Source: CBDAKK01 sp965196605 (GTDB lineage: Bacteria; Spirochaetota; Spirochaetia; WTKD01; G963693115). From it: DNA of 64,000 nt. The DNA is taken from the NCBI GenBank assembly GCA_965196605.1, contig CBDAKK010000001.1:62001-126000 (forward strand). Reading direction: 5' to 3'. The notes under the pieces are model-generated. The model was not told where the DNA came from, ran no database searches, and saw nothing but the letters and a program-made list of their open reading frames with translations. Both the position numbers and the translations under genes were made by a program. The stretch's first letter is position 1; the number at the start of each line of letters is the position of its first letter. Below are positions 1-8,372 of this stretch, in pieces.

Positions 1-67
1 ATAGTACGAGCTATGTGAAAATACTACATAAAAATTTCTATGTGTCGATACTATGTAGAGAATAACC

Positions 68-1657
68 ATGAATGTATTTAAACATTGTATAATTTTTTGT
101 GCTCTTGTGGCGGCGGCAAGTCTCATGCCCCTTGAAAAAGTGGTAGCACAAACTCAAGAAGAACTTAAGCTTCAAAGCATACAGGTTTCTTATAAAACTA
201 CTGCAGGCGGGCGAGCATACGTTTTTATGACAGAGGCTCCCTCTTATGCTAAGACGTGGAAGCTATCAGTTACAGAACATAATGGAATTCGGCTCTTCTC
301 AGACACCGGGCAAAATTGGAATGACGCGGGCTATGAGTGGATACCCAAAGCAGAAATCACCTTACATTCGGCAATATTTTACATCGTTACGATATCCTTC
401 GTAAGCGAAGACAATCAAGTACTCTCAACAAAGTCATCAAAGTTTTTTATAAAGCAAGAAGTAATAAACAACAGAACGCCGCTTATATTCTTCCGAGGCA
501 ATACCGTTATATATAGTTCTTCGCTGTACAACGAAAACACGGGAGGCGTTGAGGGACTTTTAGACTTTATAGTGGCGGAAGCAAACAATGAATATAAAGA
601 GCGCAGCATTTTAGTACGCGGACACGCAGCCTTTGTGACACGCACCGTAGAAGAACGCCAAAAGGAACAAATAGAACTCCTCGCACTCTCAAATGACCGC
701 GCCTTACAAGTAATTCAAGAACTTGCCAAGAGAAACGTAAATTCAGAGCGCATTATATACGAAGTACTCGGCGGTAGCGAAGAACTTTCTAAAGACCCAA
801 GACAACTATGGAAAAACAGACGCGTTGAAATAATTTTTATGCCCAAAGAACGCAACGCATACATGAAAGAAAAAAACGAAACCGTCTACAAACAATTGCC
901 CACTACACCCAGCACAACTACCACAGCGACACAAAAACCAAGGCTCATACCCCCTACTACAACCCCAACGGAAGAGACTACAGACAGCACAAGCAACACA
1001 AACGTTACCAATACTACGAATATCACACAAACAGAGCGCGATACAATTACAAAAAGTGAAATAGAAAACCCTGCCAGCACCCCCATGGTGGAAAAACAAC
1101 TCACAGAACAACAAGTAGAACCATGGCCGGATACGCCCATCATGAGCAAGGGCGTTTTAACCGCAAACGAACTCGCCGCATTTGTACTCTACAAAATACC
1201 CGCGCTTAATACTGAATACGTACGGCGTATAGCATCCTCATACGTACTAGAAGCAGCACGAGAAGGAGTGCACCATGACATTGCGTTTGCACAAATGCTT
1301 TTAGAAACCGATTATCTGCAATTCACCGGGACGCTACACAAAAACCAGTACAACTTTGCGGGCATAGGCAGCGTTGACAATAGGAAAGAAGGCAATTGGT
1401 TTGCTACAGAAACCATAGGCATTCGCGCACACATACAACACCTCAAAGGCTATGCCTCAAAAGCACCGCTACGAGGTAATTTAGTAGACCCGCGCTACCC
1501 CGTACTTGAATACAGCGGCTTGCTCGGCTCGGCTCCACTCGTAAGTTCACTCTCAGGGCGCTGGTCTGAAGAAACCGAGTACGGTACAAAAATACTGCGC
1601 ATGCTGAGACTCATGTATAATTTTGCAGACGCATGGCGCGAAGCCACTACCCAGTAA
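68..1657 (+). CDS. Exported OmpA-like / glucosaminidase fusion protein
   Basis: A 529-residue exported protein with two recognisable parts. Residues 1-28 form a signal peptide ending near VVAQT. Residues about 140-260 resemble an OmpA-type peptidoglycan-binding domain, including a VRGHAAF strand, a helix rich in DRALQVIQELAKR and the closing NRRVEIIF motif. A Thr/Pro-rich linker spans about 278-345. Residues about 365-525 look like a glucosaminidase-type peptidoglycan hydrolase (AQMLLETDYLQFTG, then NQYNFAGIG); Glu413 is the likely catalytic acid. The probable role is a periplasmic cell-wall hydrolase held on peptidoglycan by its OmpA part. The domain assignment is by motif reading. No strong Shine-Dalgarno precedes the ATG. 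The stop is followed directly by repeat zone A. Confidence 0.72.
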   Translation: MNVFKHCIIFCALVAAASLMPLEKVVAQTQEELKLQSIQVSYKTTAGGRAYVFMTEAPSYAKTWKLSVTEHNGIRLFSDTGQNWNDAGYEWIPKAEITLHSAIFYIVTISFVSEDNQVLSTKSSKFFIKQEVINNRTPLIFFRGNTVIYSSSLYNENTGGVEGLLDFIVAEANNEYKERSILVRGHAAFVTRTVEERQKEQIELLALSNDRALQVIQELAKRNVNSERIIYEVLGGSEELSKDPRQLWKNRRVEIIFMPKERNAYMKEKNETVYKQLPTTPSTTTTATQKPRLIPPTTTPTEETTDSTSNTNVTNTTNITQTERDTITKSEIENPASTPMVEKQLTEQQVEPWPDTPIMSKGVLTANELAAFVLYKIPALNTEYVRRIASSYVLEAAREGVHHDIAFAQMLLETDYLQFTGTLHKNQYNFAGIGSVDNRKEGNWFATETIGIRAHIQHLKGYASKAPLRGNLVDPRYPVLEYSGLLGSAPLVSSLSGRWSEETEYGTKILRMLRLMYNFADAWREATTQ

Positions 1658-2400
1658 TGATTGCACCCTTCCACATGGTGGAGAGCCCCCCCCACAACCC
1701 CTGTGGGATCAGACGCGATATTTGCATAAGTGCTTTGTGGGGGATCTGCCCCCACACCCCCGAGTATTAAGTAAACGCTTCTTGTACCGTCCGTGGCACG
1801 GGCGGCGCCTTTGGCTCTGGACTTTTTGCTTTGGCTCTTTTTTCATACTTGCACACATATCTATGTTATTATTGCTTTAGCTCACAGCATGCTTTTTGCT
1901 ATAAGCTCCATGTCTGTGTCGCACCGTCCATGGCGCTCCCTCAGCCCCATGATGTCGGCTCCATGTTAATTACACGGGACTCCATCCTGCTGCGCAGACA
2001 TTGGGGCGGTCGTTTGCTCCGCTCCATTTAACGTTTCTAGCCGCTCGCGCTTTTCAGCGCTCCCGACTTTGATGCAAGCTCCATGTTTGCATCACACTCA
2101 CACAAATTTACTTCCATACAATCTTCATACTTGCGCACAGTATCTATGTTATTACTGCTTTAGCTCACAGCATGCTTTTTTCTTTGGTGCGAGTACTCCA
2201 TTTTTGCTACGCTTCGCTTCGCAATCTGAATGTCAGCCCCCCCTCGCTACGCTCGCGACTTTTTGGTTCTTTTTCTTTTCTTTTTTTCGTGCCACGCACA
2301 TGCCATGGATGGCACGCATAAAGCGCCAAGGATGGTGTACAGCGTCTTACCCAAAGGGGGGTGTGGGGGCAACTCCCTCACTTTAGGCTGGTGCCGTCAC
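1658..2400 (-). repeat. Mosaic repeat zone A (minus orientation)
   Basis: About 740 bases without a credible gene. It is built of modules shared with five other intergenic zones. A terminal hairpin TGTGGGGG/CCCCCACA lies at 1736-1756. A block with hairpin CTGC-TGC-GCAG is at 1987-1997. The module reading ACTGCTTTAGC in this orientation occurs near 1855-1895 and 2131-2175. A module with CAATCTGAATGTCAGC is at about 2183-2240. Half of a pyrimidine/purine hairpin is at about 2260-2288, and a second G-rich end is at about 2340-2385. Short ORFs here recur in other zones in different frames, so they are not treated as genes. Confidence 0.8.
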
Positions 2401-2403
2401 ACA

Positions 2404-2432
2404 TTGACAACCCAAAGGCGAGTATGCACAAT
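2404..2432 (+). promoter_or_regulatory. Possible promoter for rpsT
   Basis: TTGACA at 2404-2409, a 17-base spacer, then CACAAT at 2427-2432. It lies just after repeat zone A. If used, transcription would begin almost at the rpsT ATG, giving a leaderless or nearly leaderless message, which fits the absence of a Shine-Dalgarno. Read from sequence only. Confidence 0.4.
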
Positions 2433-2438
2433 AAACAC

Positions 2439-2789
2439 ATGGCAAATACTAAATCAGCACAAAAGCGGATACAGCAGAATAAAAAAAGATATTTGAGAAA
2501 CAAAGCGGTAAAGTCGCAAACACGAACTGCTATAAAAGCGTATGTAAAACACAAGGGTAGCGATAGCGAAGAGGGTGGACAACTACTTAAGGCAGCAACC
2601 CGTCTTATAGACAAGGCAGCAAGTAAAAACGTCTTCCACAAAAACAAAAGTGCGCGCTTGAAGTCACGACTTCACAAGCATTTTGTAAAAAAATACCAAG
2701 CTACGCTTACGGAAAAGCCTGCTGCTAAACTAGAAGCTACGCCCCCTATAAACGCGGAGCCAGCTCCTGTAAGTGAAGGCACAGAATAG
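2439..2789 (+). CDS. rpsT: 30S ribosomal protein S20
   Basis: Small-subunit protein that binds 16S rRNA early in 30S assembly. The 116-residue product starts MANTKSAQKRIQQNKKRYL, the typical S20 opening, and is very rich in Lys/Arg. The conserved helical core (including KAATRLIDKAASKNVFHKNKSARLKSRL) ends near residue 86. A further 30 residues rich in Ala, Pro and Glu form an extension beyond the usual S20 length of about 85-90. The ATG at 2439 is chosen by family alignment; an upstream in-frame ATG at 2424 would add only MHNKH. No clear ribosome binding site is present. hup follows 22 bases later, so the two are probably co-transcribed. Confidence 0.93.
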   Translation: MANTKSAQKRIQQNKKRYLRNKAVKSQTRTAIKAYVKHKGSDSEEGGQLLKAATRLIDKAASKNVFHKNKSARLKSRLHKHFVKKYQATLTEKPAAKLEATPPINAEPAPVSEGTE

Positions 2790-2811
2790 TGTAAGCAACC
2801 ACTAGCGCGCC

Positions 2812-3132
2812 ATGAAAAAGACAAAGAATTGCCTTGTTGAAGATGTCGCACAAATGCTTTCTCAGAGCAGTGAGCCCATATCCACTAAGGTCATAGCGCG
2901 CGTAGTTGATGCGTTTATTCACGCAGCAAAGGATTCACTTACACAAGGCTCACAAATAGAACTACGGGGCTTTGGTACCTTTGAGCTACGAAGACGCAAA
3001 ATAAAACACAACGCACGTAATCCTCGCACTGGCAGTTCCGTATACGTACCCTCTCATACCGTGGTAGCGTTCAAATCAGGCAAGGACTTACGCAGCGCAG
3101 TGTGGGGCTTACATACTGAAGAAGAACCATAG
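2812..3132 (+). CDS. hup: HU-family DNA-binding protein
   Basis: A histone-like nucleoid protein of 106 residues that binds and bends DNA as a dimer. The diagnostic region is ELRGFGTFELRRRKIKHNAR followed by NPRTG, the beta-arm that inserts into the minor groove; Pro in this arm is the conserved wedge residue. The N-terminal half (residues 1-45) is the helical dimerisation part. The C-terminus is slightly longer and more acidic than classical 90-residue HU. It sits between rpsT and lnt, an order I recall from T. pallidum (TP0251-TP0252), which supports orthology to the treponemal HU protein. Confidence 0.92.
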   Translation: MKKTKNCLVEDVAQMLSQSSEPISTKVIARVVDAFIHAAKDSLTQGSQIELRGFGTFELRRRKIKHNARNPRTGSSVYVPSHTVVAFKSGKDLRSAVWGLHTEEEP

Positions 3133-3178
3133 GCGTGCTGCTTTACTATAAACAACCAAAGCTACATTTTTTAAGCAC

Positions 3179-4945
3179 ATGAACCGCAAGCACCACTCAA
3201 ACAAGCAGCAAGGCGTCGCTTCAAAGCGCAAACACAGCCTTGGGTACTTTATAAAACGCAGCGCAATTTCAACGCTACTACTACTGCTGAGTTCCGTCCT
3301 TTTTGCAGCGGCCTTTCCCAACCCGCTGCTACGCTTTGGGAGCGCGCCACTTGCATTTGTTGCACTGCTCCCCCTCGCCCTACTCATAACCCGTATATCA
3401 TTCATAGGCTCGGTACTGTGGGGGCTCGCCTACGGCGCCACAAGCTACATGCTCCACAACGCATGGCTTGCAACATTCAACCCTATAGCCTTTCTTGTAG
3501 TCCCCGCCATATACGCAAGCTACTTTGCCATCATTCTACCGCTGATGAAGCTGCTCCACAAAGCATTTCCAAAATCGTGGTACATCTTTCAGCCCTGCCT
3601 ATGGCTTGCCTACGAGTACTTACGCACACAAGGCTTTTTGGGTTACAGCTTTGGTATTCTCGGCTATGCACTTGCCTTTCACCCGCTCCTCATACAAGCA
3701 GCGGACATATTTGGCGTGTGGATACTCTCGCTCTTTGTAACCTTCCCTGCTTTTGCTGGAGCATACCTTATGGTGCAAATACGCAGCGCGCATAAAACAC
3801 AACCACAAGAAGCAAGTACACACAAAAAACCTCCCGTACTCAAAAGCTGCGTCACCAGACTGTATGAAATAACCCGCGCGCTCCTCTCATGCATACGCAC
3901 ACAACCCACGCTGCGATACGCACTTGCAAGCTACGCACTCTTAAGCGCCTTCATCATAACCTACGGCTACATTGCACAAGCACCCTTTGAACAACACAAG
4001 GACAACACGCCCACGGTGAGAATGGCGCTCATACAGCACGTAAAAGACCCGTGGGAGGGCGGAATACAAGCCTACACACAGTCTCTCAAAACACTTACGC
4101 GCTTAACGCACCAAGTCATGCGCGCCAAAGGAAAAAAACCCGACATAGTCATATGGTCGGAAACCGCCTTTGTCCCCTCCATTACCTACCACAGCAAATA
4201 CCGCCAAAACGCGCGCTACGTACGCCTCATTGAAAAACTCTACACACTCTTTGAGCAGTACCCCGAGACAGAATTCCTCATAGGCAACGGAGAACGCTTA
4301 GGCGAAAAAGAAAAACGTGAGCGCGGCTTAGAGAACGAAGACGCCACCACCTACAACGCCGCCCACCTCTTTCAAGGCAAAACACGCAAGGGCGTGTATT
4401 ACAAAAACCACCTTGTGCCATTCACCGAGCACTTTCCCTATCAAAAAACCTTTCCGCGCTTTTACAAAATGCTGGAAGAGAATGACGTACATTTTTGGCT
4501 ACAAGGAGAGGCACTAACGCTGCTTGAGGGCAACCATGCGCGCTACGCCACACCCATATGCTTTGAAGACGGCTTTGGCTTACAAAACGCGCAGTTTGTC
4601 CGCAAGGGCGCGCAGATCATTGTAAACATAACTAACGACGCGTGGTCAGGCGTGGAGACAAACGCCATGCAACACTTGCAACTCTCAATACTGCGCGCAG
4701 TAGAAAACAAACGCTCGGTAGTGCGTAGCACCAACGCAGGCATGAGCGCGGTCATAAACCCCAACGGGCACATAAACGCCATGCTCCCCTCCTTTAGCCC
4801 CGGCAGCATGAGCGAAGACGTGAGCATCTACACCAAAACAACAACACTCTACACCCGCTTTGGCGACTGGTTTGCACTGTGCATTGTAGCCTTCTCTTGT
4901 GCCTCGCTTGTGTGCGCCTTAGTATTATGCTTGCGCAAAACTTAA
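3179..4945 (+). CDS. lnt: Apolipoprotein N-acyltransferase
   Basis: Inner-membrane enzyme that adds the third acyl chain to the N-terminal diacylglyceryl-cysteine of lipoproteins. The 588-residue protein begins with several hydrophobic membrane segments (about residues 25-230) and continues with a carbon-nitrogen hydrolase domain. The catalytic triad can be read as Glu328 (IVIWSETAF), Lys409 (YYKNHLVPF) and Cys461 (PICFEDGFG). A final membrane segment follows near 565-585. It is longer than E. coli Lnt (512 residues), partly through a basic loop near 200-230. The start has no obvious Shine-Dalgarno. It is the last gene of rpsT-hup-lnt and is followed by a tandem-repeat array. Several lipoproteins in this window are likely substrates. 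Confidence 0.93.
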   Translation: MNRKHHSNKQQGVASKRKHSLGYFIKRSAISTLLLLLSSVLFAAAFPNPLLRFGSAPLAFVALLPLALLITRISFIGSVLWGLAYGATSYMLHNAWLATFNPIAFLVVPAIYASYFAIILPLMKLLHKAFPKSWYIFQPCLWLAYEYLRTQGFLGYSFGILGYALAFHPLLIQAADIFGVWILSLFVTFPAFAGAYLMVQIRSAHKTQPQEASTHKKPPVLKSCVTRLYEITRALLSCIRTQPTLRYALASYALLSAFIITYGYIAQAPFEQHKDNTPTVRMALIQHVKDPWEGGIQAYTQSLKTLTRLTHQVMRAKGKKPDIVIWSETAFVPSITYHSKYRQNARYVRLIEKLYTLFEQYPETEFLIGNGERLGEKEKRERGLENEDATTYNAAHLFQGKTRKGVYYKNHLVPFTEHFPYQKTFPRFYKMLEENDVHFWLQGEALTLLEGNHARYATPICFEDGFGLQNAQFVRKGAQIIVNITNDAWSGVETNAMQHLQLSILRAVENKRSVVRSTNAGMSAVINPNGHINAMLPSFSPGSMSEDVSIYTKTTTLYTRFGDWFALCIVAFSCASLVCALVLCLRKT

Positions 4946-4989
4946 TATATTTACAAAACATTATTCCTAATAGTTTCAAAGTAATTCTT

Positions 4990-5662
4990 AAAAAACGCTC
5001 AGGCAAGTCTAGAAAAGCGGGAAAGCGCTTTGCACAAAGCGCCGAGGCGAAATACGCAAAACGCCAAGGCAACTCTAGGGAAGCGCCAAAGCAACTCTAG
5101 CAAAGCGCCGTGGCAAAGTACGCAAAGCGCCAAAGCAACTCTAGGGAAGCGCCGCGGCGAAATACGCAAAGCGCCAAAGCAACTCTAAGAAAGCGCCGCG
5201 GCAAAGTACGCAAAGCGCCAAGGCAACTCTAGGGAAGCCCCGCGGCGAAATACGCAAAGCGCCAAAGCAACTCTAGGGAAGCCCCGCGGCAAAGTACGCA
5301 AAGCGCCAAGGCAACTCTAGGGAAGCGCCGCGGCAAAGTACGCAAAGCGCCAAGGCAACTCTAGGGAAGCGCCGCGGCAAAGTACGCAAAGCGCCAAAGC
5401 AACTCTAGGGAAGCGCTGCGGCAAAGTACGCAAAGCGCCACGGCAACTCTAGGAAAGCGCCGCGGCAAAGTACGCAAAGCGCCAAGGCAACTCTAGGGAA
5501 GCGCCGCGGCAAAGTACGCAAAGCGCCAAAGCAACTCTAGGGAAGCGCTGCGGCAAAGTACGCAAAGCGCCACGGCAACTCTAGGAAAGCGCCGCGGCAA
5601 AGTACGCAAAGCGCCAAGGCAACTCTAGGGAAGCGCCGCGGCAAAGTACGCAAAGCGCTTAT
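4990..5662. repeat. 44-bp tandem repeat array
   Basis: A non-coding tandem array directly downstream of lnt. Thirteen units with an exact 44-bp period begin at 5091, 5135, 5179, 5223, 5267, 5311, 5355, 5399, 5443, 5487, 5531, 5575 and 5619, with degenerate units before 5091. Each unit is a dimer of two diverged 22-bp halves that both carry AAGCGCC: one begins GCAACTCTAG and the other GCAAAGTACGC. Units 5399-5530 and 5531-5662 form a higher-order repeat of three units (132 bp). The period is not a multiple of three and no unique spacers separate the copies, so it is neither coding nor CRISPR. Confidence 0.95.
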
Positions 5663-6405
5663 GCAATAGTTTGCATCCCCTCGCTACGCTCATGAGCGCT
5701 CTCACAGTCATACCACGGACGGCACAAGACGCGTTTGCTTAATGCACGGGGGTGTGGGGGTGTCCCCCACAGCGAGTTTTCTTTGGTGCAAGCTCCATGT
5801 TTGCGCCGCACAGCGGCGCTTATGCAATAGTTTGCACCCGTGCCGTCCATGGCAGCCTTAATGCCCCATGATGTCGGCTCCATGTTAATTACACGGGACT
5901 CCATCCCGCTTCGCGGACATGGGGCGGCTGTCCATCCTTGGCGCCCTATGCGTGCCATCCGTGGCACGGGCGTCGCCCGTTCTTCGTGCTCACGACTTTT
6001 TTTAATGCTTTTTAATACTTGCGCACAGTATCTATGTCATTACTGCTTTAGCACACAGGATGTTTTTTCTCTTTGATGCGAATACTCCATGTCTGCTCCG
6101 CTGCGCTCCGCAATCTGAATGTCAGCATCCCCTCGCTTCGCTCGCGACTTTGGTACTTTCTTTTCTCTTTTTTTCGTGCTAAAAAAAGAGAAAAGAAAGT
6201 ACAGCTATCCGAAGTATTTGCATGATACGTCTAGCGTCTTAGCCGCAGAAAGAGTTCATACAATACCGCTGGTAGCAATGCCACTGCATGTGCAAATACC
6301 GCGTCTTACCCAGTGGGGGGATGTGGGGACACCCTCCACAAAGCACTCATGCGCCAATACCGTGTCTTACCCCAAGGGGGGCGTGGGGGCGTGCCCCCAC
6401 AAAGC
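5663..6405 (-). repeat. Mosaic repeat zone B (minus orientation)
   Basis: Starts directly at the end of the 44-bp array and ends 14 bases before dgt. Modules in order: a hairpin end GTGGGGG-TGT-CCCCCAC at 5754-5770; a stem-loop with outer arms 5785-5791/5832-5838 and inner arms GCGCCGC/GCGGCGC at 5803-5819; a block with CCGC-TTC-GCGG at 5906-5916 that is almost the same as 1949-2000; the ACTGCTTTAGC module at about 6010-6060; the CTGAATGTCAGC module at about 6066-6125; the pyrimidine/purine hairpin at 6153-6202; and two G-rich ends, the last with GTGGGGGC-GT-GCCCCCAC at 6383-6400. No gene is supported inside. Confidence 0.82.
6153..6202. repeat. Perfect 22-bp pyrimidine/purine hairpin (copy 1)
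   Basis: The left arm at 6153-6174 is pure pyrimidine after GTA. The right arm at 6181-6202 is its exact reverse complement. The loop is CGTGCT. The same 22-bp arms recur at 46052-46101 with the loop on the other strand. Related imperfect hairpins lie at 18332-18373 and 43131-43179. Confidence 0.93.
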
Positions 6406-6419
6406 ACTACAATGGATGT

Positions 6420-7538
6420 ATGGCACATGAAACAAGCGCGCAGTTTTTTCAAAACCTTTTAGAGGACGCACAACTTCAAAGGCGCGTGAATACGCGTGAG
6501 AAAGACGGCGATGATCCGCGCGGCGTATACTTCCGCGATGCTACTGCAATATTACACGCAACGCCGTTTCGTAGGCTGAAGCACAAGACGCAGGTGTTTT
6601 TTGCCCCTTCCAACGACCATATATGCACGCGTTTAGAACATGTACTCCACGTTTCGAGCATTGCCGTTACCATTTGCCGCGCGCTGGGACTCAACACCGA
6701 CCTTGCGTGGGCCATAGGCATGGGGCATGATTTGGGGCATACGCCCTTTGGGCATTTGGGTGAGTCGGTGTTGCAGCGCTTAAGTGGGCAAAACTTTTGT
6801 CATGAGCTACATTCACTGCGTGTAGTAGACGTGCTGTCGCCTTTAAACTTAAGCTATGCAGTACGAGATGGTATAATTACGCATTGCGGCGAAAAGTTTG
6901 AACAGGTAATTGAGCCTACGCAGGTCGTACAAGCTATAGAAGGCTTTGATGATAGGGAGGCCTACCCCAGCACGTACGAGGGGTGCGTGATACGCATGGC
7001 AGATAAAATAGCCTATTTAGGGAGGGACTACGAAGACGCGGTCAAACTCGGCATTGTTGAAGGAGATGCCCTGCCCTTGCCTATAGTTCATGCCTTAGGT
7101 TCTCCAAGCAATTCAGATAGTATCAATACCCTTACGCGCGATCTTATAGAACATGCGCGCGCGCACGGGAGCATTGGTTTTTCAGCGCCTGTGTACGAGG
7201 CCATGTGTTTGTTTAAGACGTTTAATTACACGTGCATTTATCATAGTGATTACCTTAAAAAGCAAGGGAGGCAGTGTGAAAAGTTGCTTTCCATTGTTTA
7301 TGAACATGTGTTTGAAACAATAACGCGTCACAAGGACGACTTTGAGGCATATGAGGCAAGCGAATATGAGGTTGATGCAACATTGGCAAAGCACCTGCGC
7401 GGGCATAGCATGCTTTATAGGCTCAGCGATGCGCAGAGCAGAACACAAGCGGTGGTCGACTTCATCGCGGGTATGACCGATGATTTTCTTATATCAGCGG
7501 CGCAGGGTATTTTGTTTCCCACAAACACGCGCTGGTGA
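6420..7538 (+). CDS. dgt: dGTPase-like HD-domain dNTP triphosphohydrolase
   Basis: Predicted deoxynucleoside triphosphate triphosphohydrolase, 372 residues, which would hydrolyse dNTPs to the deoxynucleoside and triphosphate in the cytoplasm. The HD metal site is visible: FRRLKHKTQVF, then TRLEHVLHVSSIA, then GMGHDLGHTPFGH carrying the paired His-Asp. Later conserved parts include EGCVIRMADKIAYLGRDYED. The ATG at 6420 (MAHETSAQFF) is chosen because the protein resembles the family only from here. An open frame continues upstream to 6288 but lies in repeat zone B. There is no Shine-Dalgarno, and the terminal hairpin of the repeat is only about 20 bases upstream. Confidence 0.88.
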   Translation: MAHETSAQFFQNLLEDAQLQRRVNTREKDGDDPRGVYFRDATAILHATPFRRLKHKTQVFFAPSNDHICTRLEHVLHVSSIAVTICRALGLNTDLAWAIGMGHDLGHTPFGHLGESVLQRLSGQNFCHELHSLRVVDVLSPLNLSYAVRDGIITHCGEKFEQVIEPTQVVQAIEGFDDREAYPSTYEGCVIRMADKIAYLGRDYEDAVKLGIVEGDALPLPIVHALGSPSNSDSINTLTRDLIEHARAHGSIGFSAPVYEAMCLFKTFNYTCIYHSDYLKKQGRQCEKLLSIVYEHVFETITRHKDDFEAYEASEYEVDATLAKHLRGHSMLYRLSDAQSRTQAVVDFIAGMTDDFLISAAQGILFPTNTRW

Positions 7539-7615
7539 AAACAGCTTTTACGCTGTGCGTGTTTTATGATGCTTTTCCACGAGCTCACGCGCCTTGTGAT
7601 AGTTGCCGCTTATGG

Positions 7616-8272
7616 TTATGAAGAACAGCGTTGTGCTGTGCCGTGATGTTTCCACACTGCGAGAAGTTTTCCTTGTTGCATGGTAACGCTTACGCGTGTG
7701 TCGCTTGCAAGGTTTCTGAGGCTTGTAAAGTTGTGTGAAAGCGCGTGTGTGTCGAGTTGCCATTCAAGCCCCGTGCTGCGTTGCCTTGTAGACGCGCTTT
7801 GACCTATGACGGGGAAAAAAGAAATGTGCTGTCCCTTCCGTACTTCCGCTGAAAAGGCATGCGTAATGAGTTCTACTTGTGTGTCTTTCATAATCATGCG
7901 CTGTGGGGCGTAGCTGCGGGCAAAAATGTATAAAATACCAATGAAGTGATCTAGGCTGCCTCCCCCTCCCCCTATGAGGGTTATGTCCTCACATCCGCAT
8001 TCTTGTGCATGTACCAGTGCCAATTCGGTATCTGTTTGGTCTTTGTAAGCGTCATGGCGTATCATTTTTGCGTGCGGGAATAGTCGCGTTGCTTCTTCAT
8101 ACGAAACCGAATCGAAGTCTCCTATTATGACATTGGGCTTGCACCCAAAGTGCTCGCAGGCGCGGACTCCGGAATCCGCCGCTATGTGCATGTCGACATT
8201 CCATAATTTGATGTCGCGTTTAGGCATTTCACCGCCTATGTAAACAAGTGCGCTTTTTTTGTAGGGAGGCAT
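7616..8272 (-). CDS. Thiamine pyrophosphokinase
   Basis: A 218-residue cytoplasmic enzyme predicted to transfer pyrophosphate from ATP to thiamine, giving thiamine diphosphate. Family marks are HIAADSGVRACEHFG, NVIIGDFDS, the DQTDTELAL substrate/metal motif, and the glycine-rich LIGGGGGSLDHFIGIL. The C-terminal half is the thiamine-binding beta domain. It converges with dgt (78 bases apart) and is divergent from flaB; its start lies about 100 bases from the flaB start. The product could supply the thiamine-diphosphate-dependent synthase at 51885-53552, which is an inference. Confidence 0.9.
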   Translation of the reverse strand: MPPYKKSALVYIGGEMPKRDIKLWNVDMHIAADSGVRACEHFGCKPNVIIGDFDSVSYEEATRLFPHAKMIRHDAYKDQTDTELALVHAQECGCEDITLIGGGGGSLDHFIGILYIFARSYAPQRMIMKDTQVELITHAFSAEVRKGQHISFFPVIGQSASTRQRSTGLEWQLDTHALSHNFTSLRNLASDTRVSVTMQQGKLLAVWKHHGTAQRCSS

Positions 8273-8294
8273 AATAACTATTGCAATTTTAGCA

Positions 8295-8322
8295 TAAAGA
8301 TTATAACTCGAAATACCGATAC
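8295..8322 (+). promoter_or_regulatory. Sigma-28-like flagellar promoter for flaB
   Basis: TAAA at 8295-8298, a 16-base spacer, then ACCGATAC at 8315-8322. This is close to the flagellar sigma consensus TAAA-N15-GCCGATAA (established for FliA/SigD-type factors). The predicted start site is near 8328-8330. Confidence 0.68.
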
Positions 8323-8327
8323 AGGAA

Positions 8328-8369
8328 GTATCGGCATGGATGCCGAGATACTACCATGGAAGGAGGTGA
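8328..8369 (+). promoter_or_regulatory. flaB leader hairpin with GGA loop and strong Shine-Dalgarno
   Basis: A stem forms between 8328-8336 and 8341-8351 (GTATCGGCA with TGCCGA, one bulged G, then ATAC). Its loop is TGGA. A second ATGGA at 8356-8360 leads straight into AGGAGGTGA at 8361-8369, three bases before the ATG. GGA in a hairpin loop plus GGA at the ribosome site is the arrangement known for CsrA-controlled flagellin leaders in other bacteria. A competing arm CCGATAC at 8316-8322 can pair with 8328-8334 only in DNA or in longer transcripts. Confidence 0.55.
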
Positions 8370-8372
8370 CTT

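Noticed and set aside
806..1149. Minus-strand Cys/Val-rich ORFs opposite the Thr-rich linker of the first gene
   Set aside because: Their odd composition is explained by the complement of ACN/CCN codons.
4990..5662. CRISPR array
   Set aside because: Units are contiguous with a fixed 44-bp period and no unique spacers; no cas genes nearby.
6288..6419. N-terminal extension of dgt and, likewise, of folD (46298-46390) and rpsT (2361-2438)
   Set aside because: The added residues are translations of the repeat ends and do not match the families.
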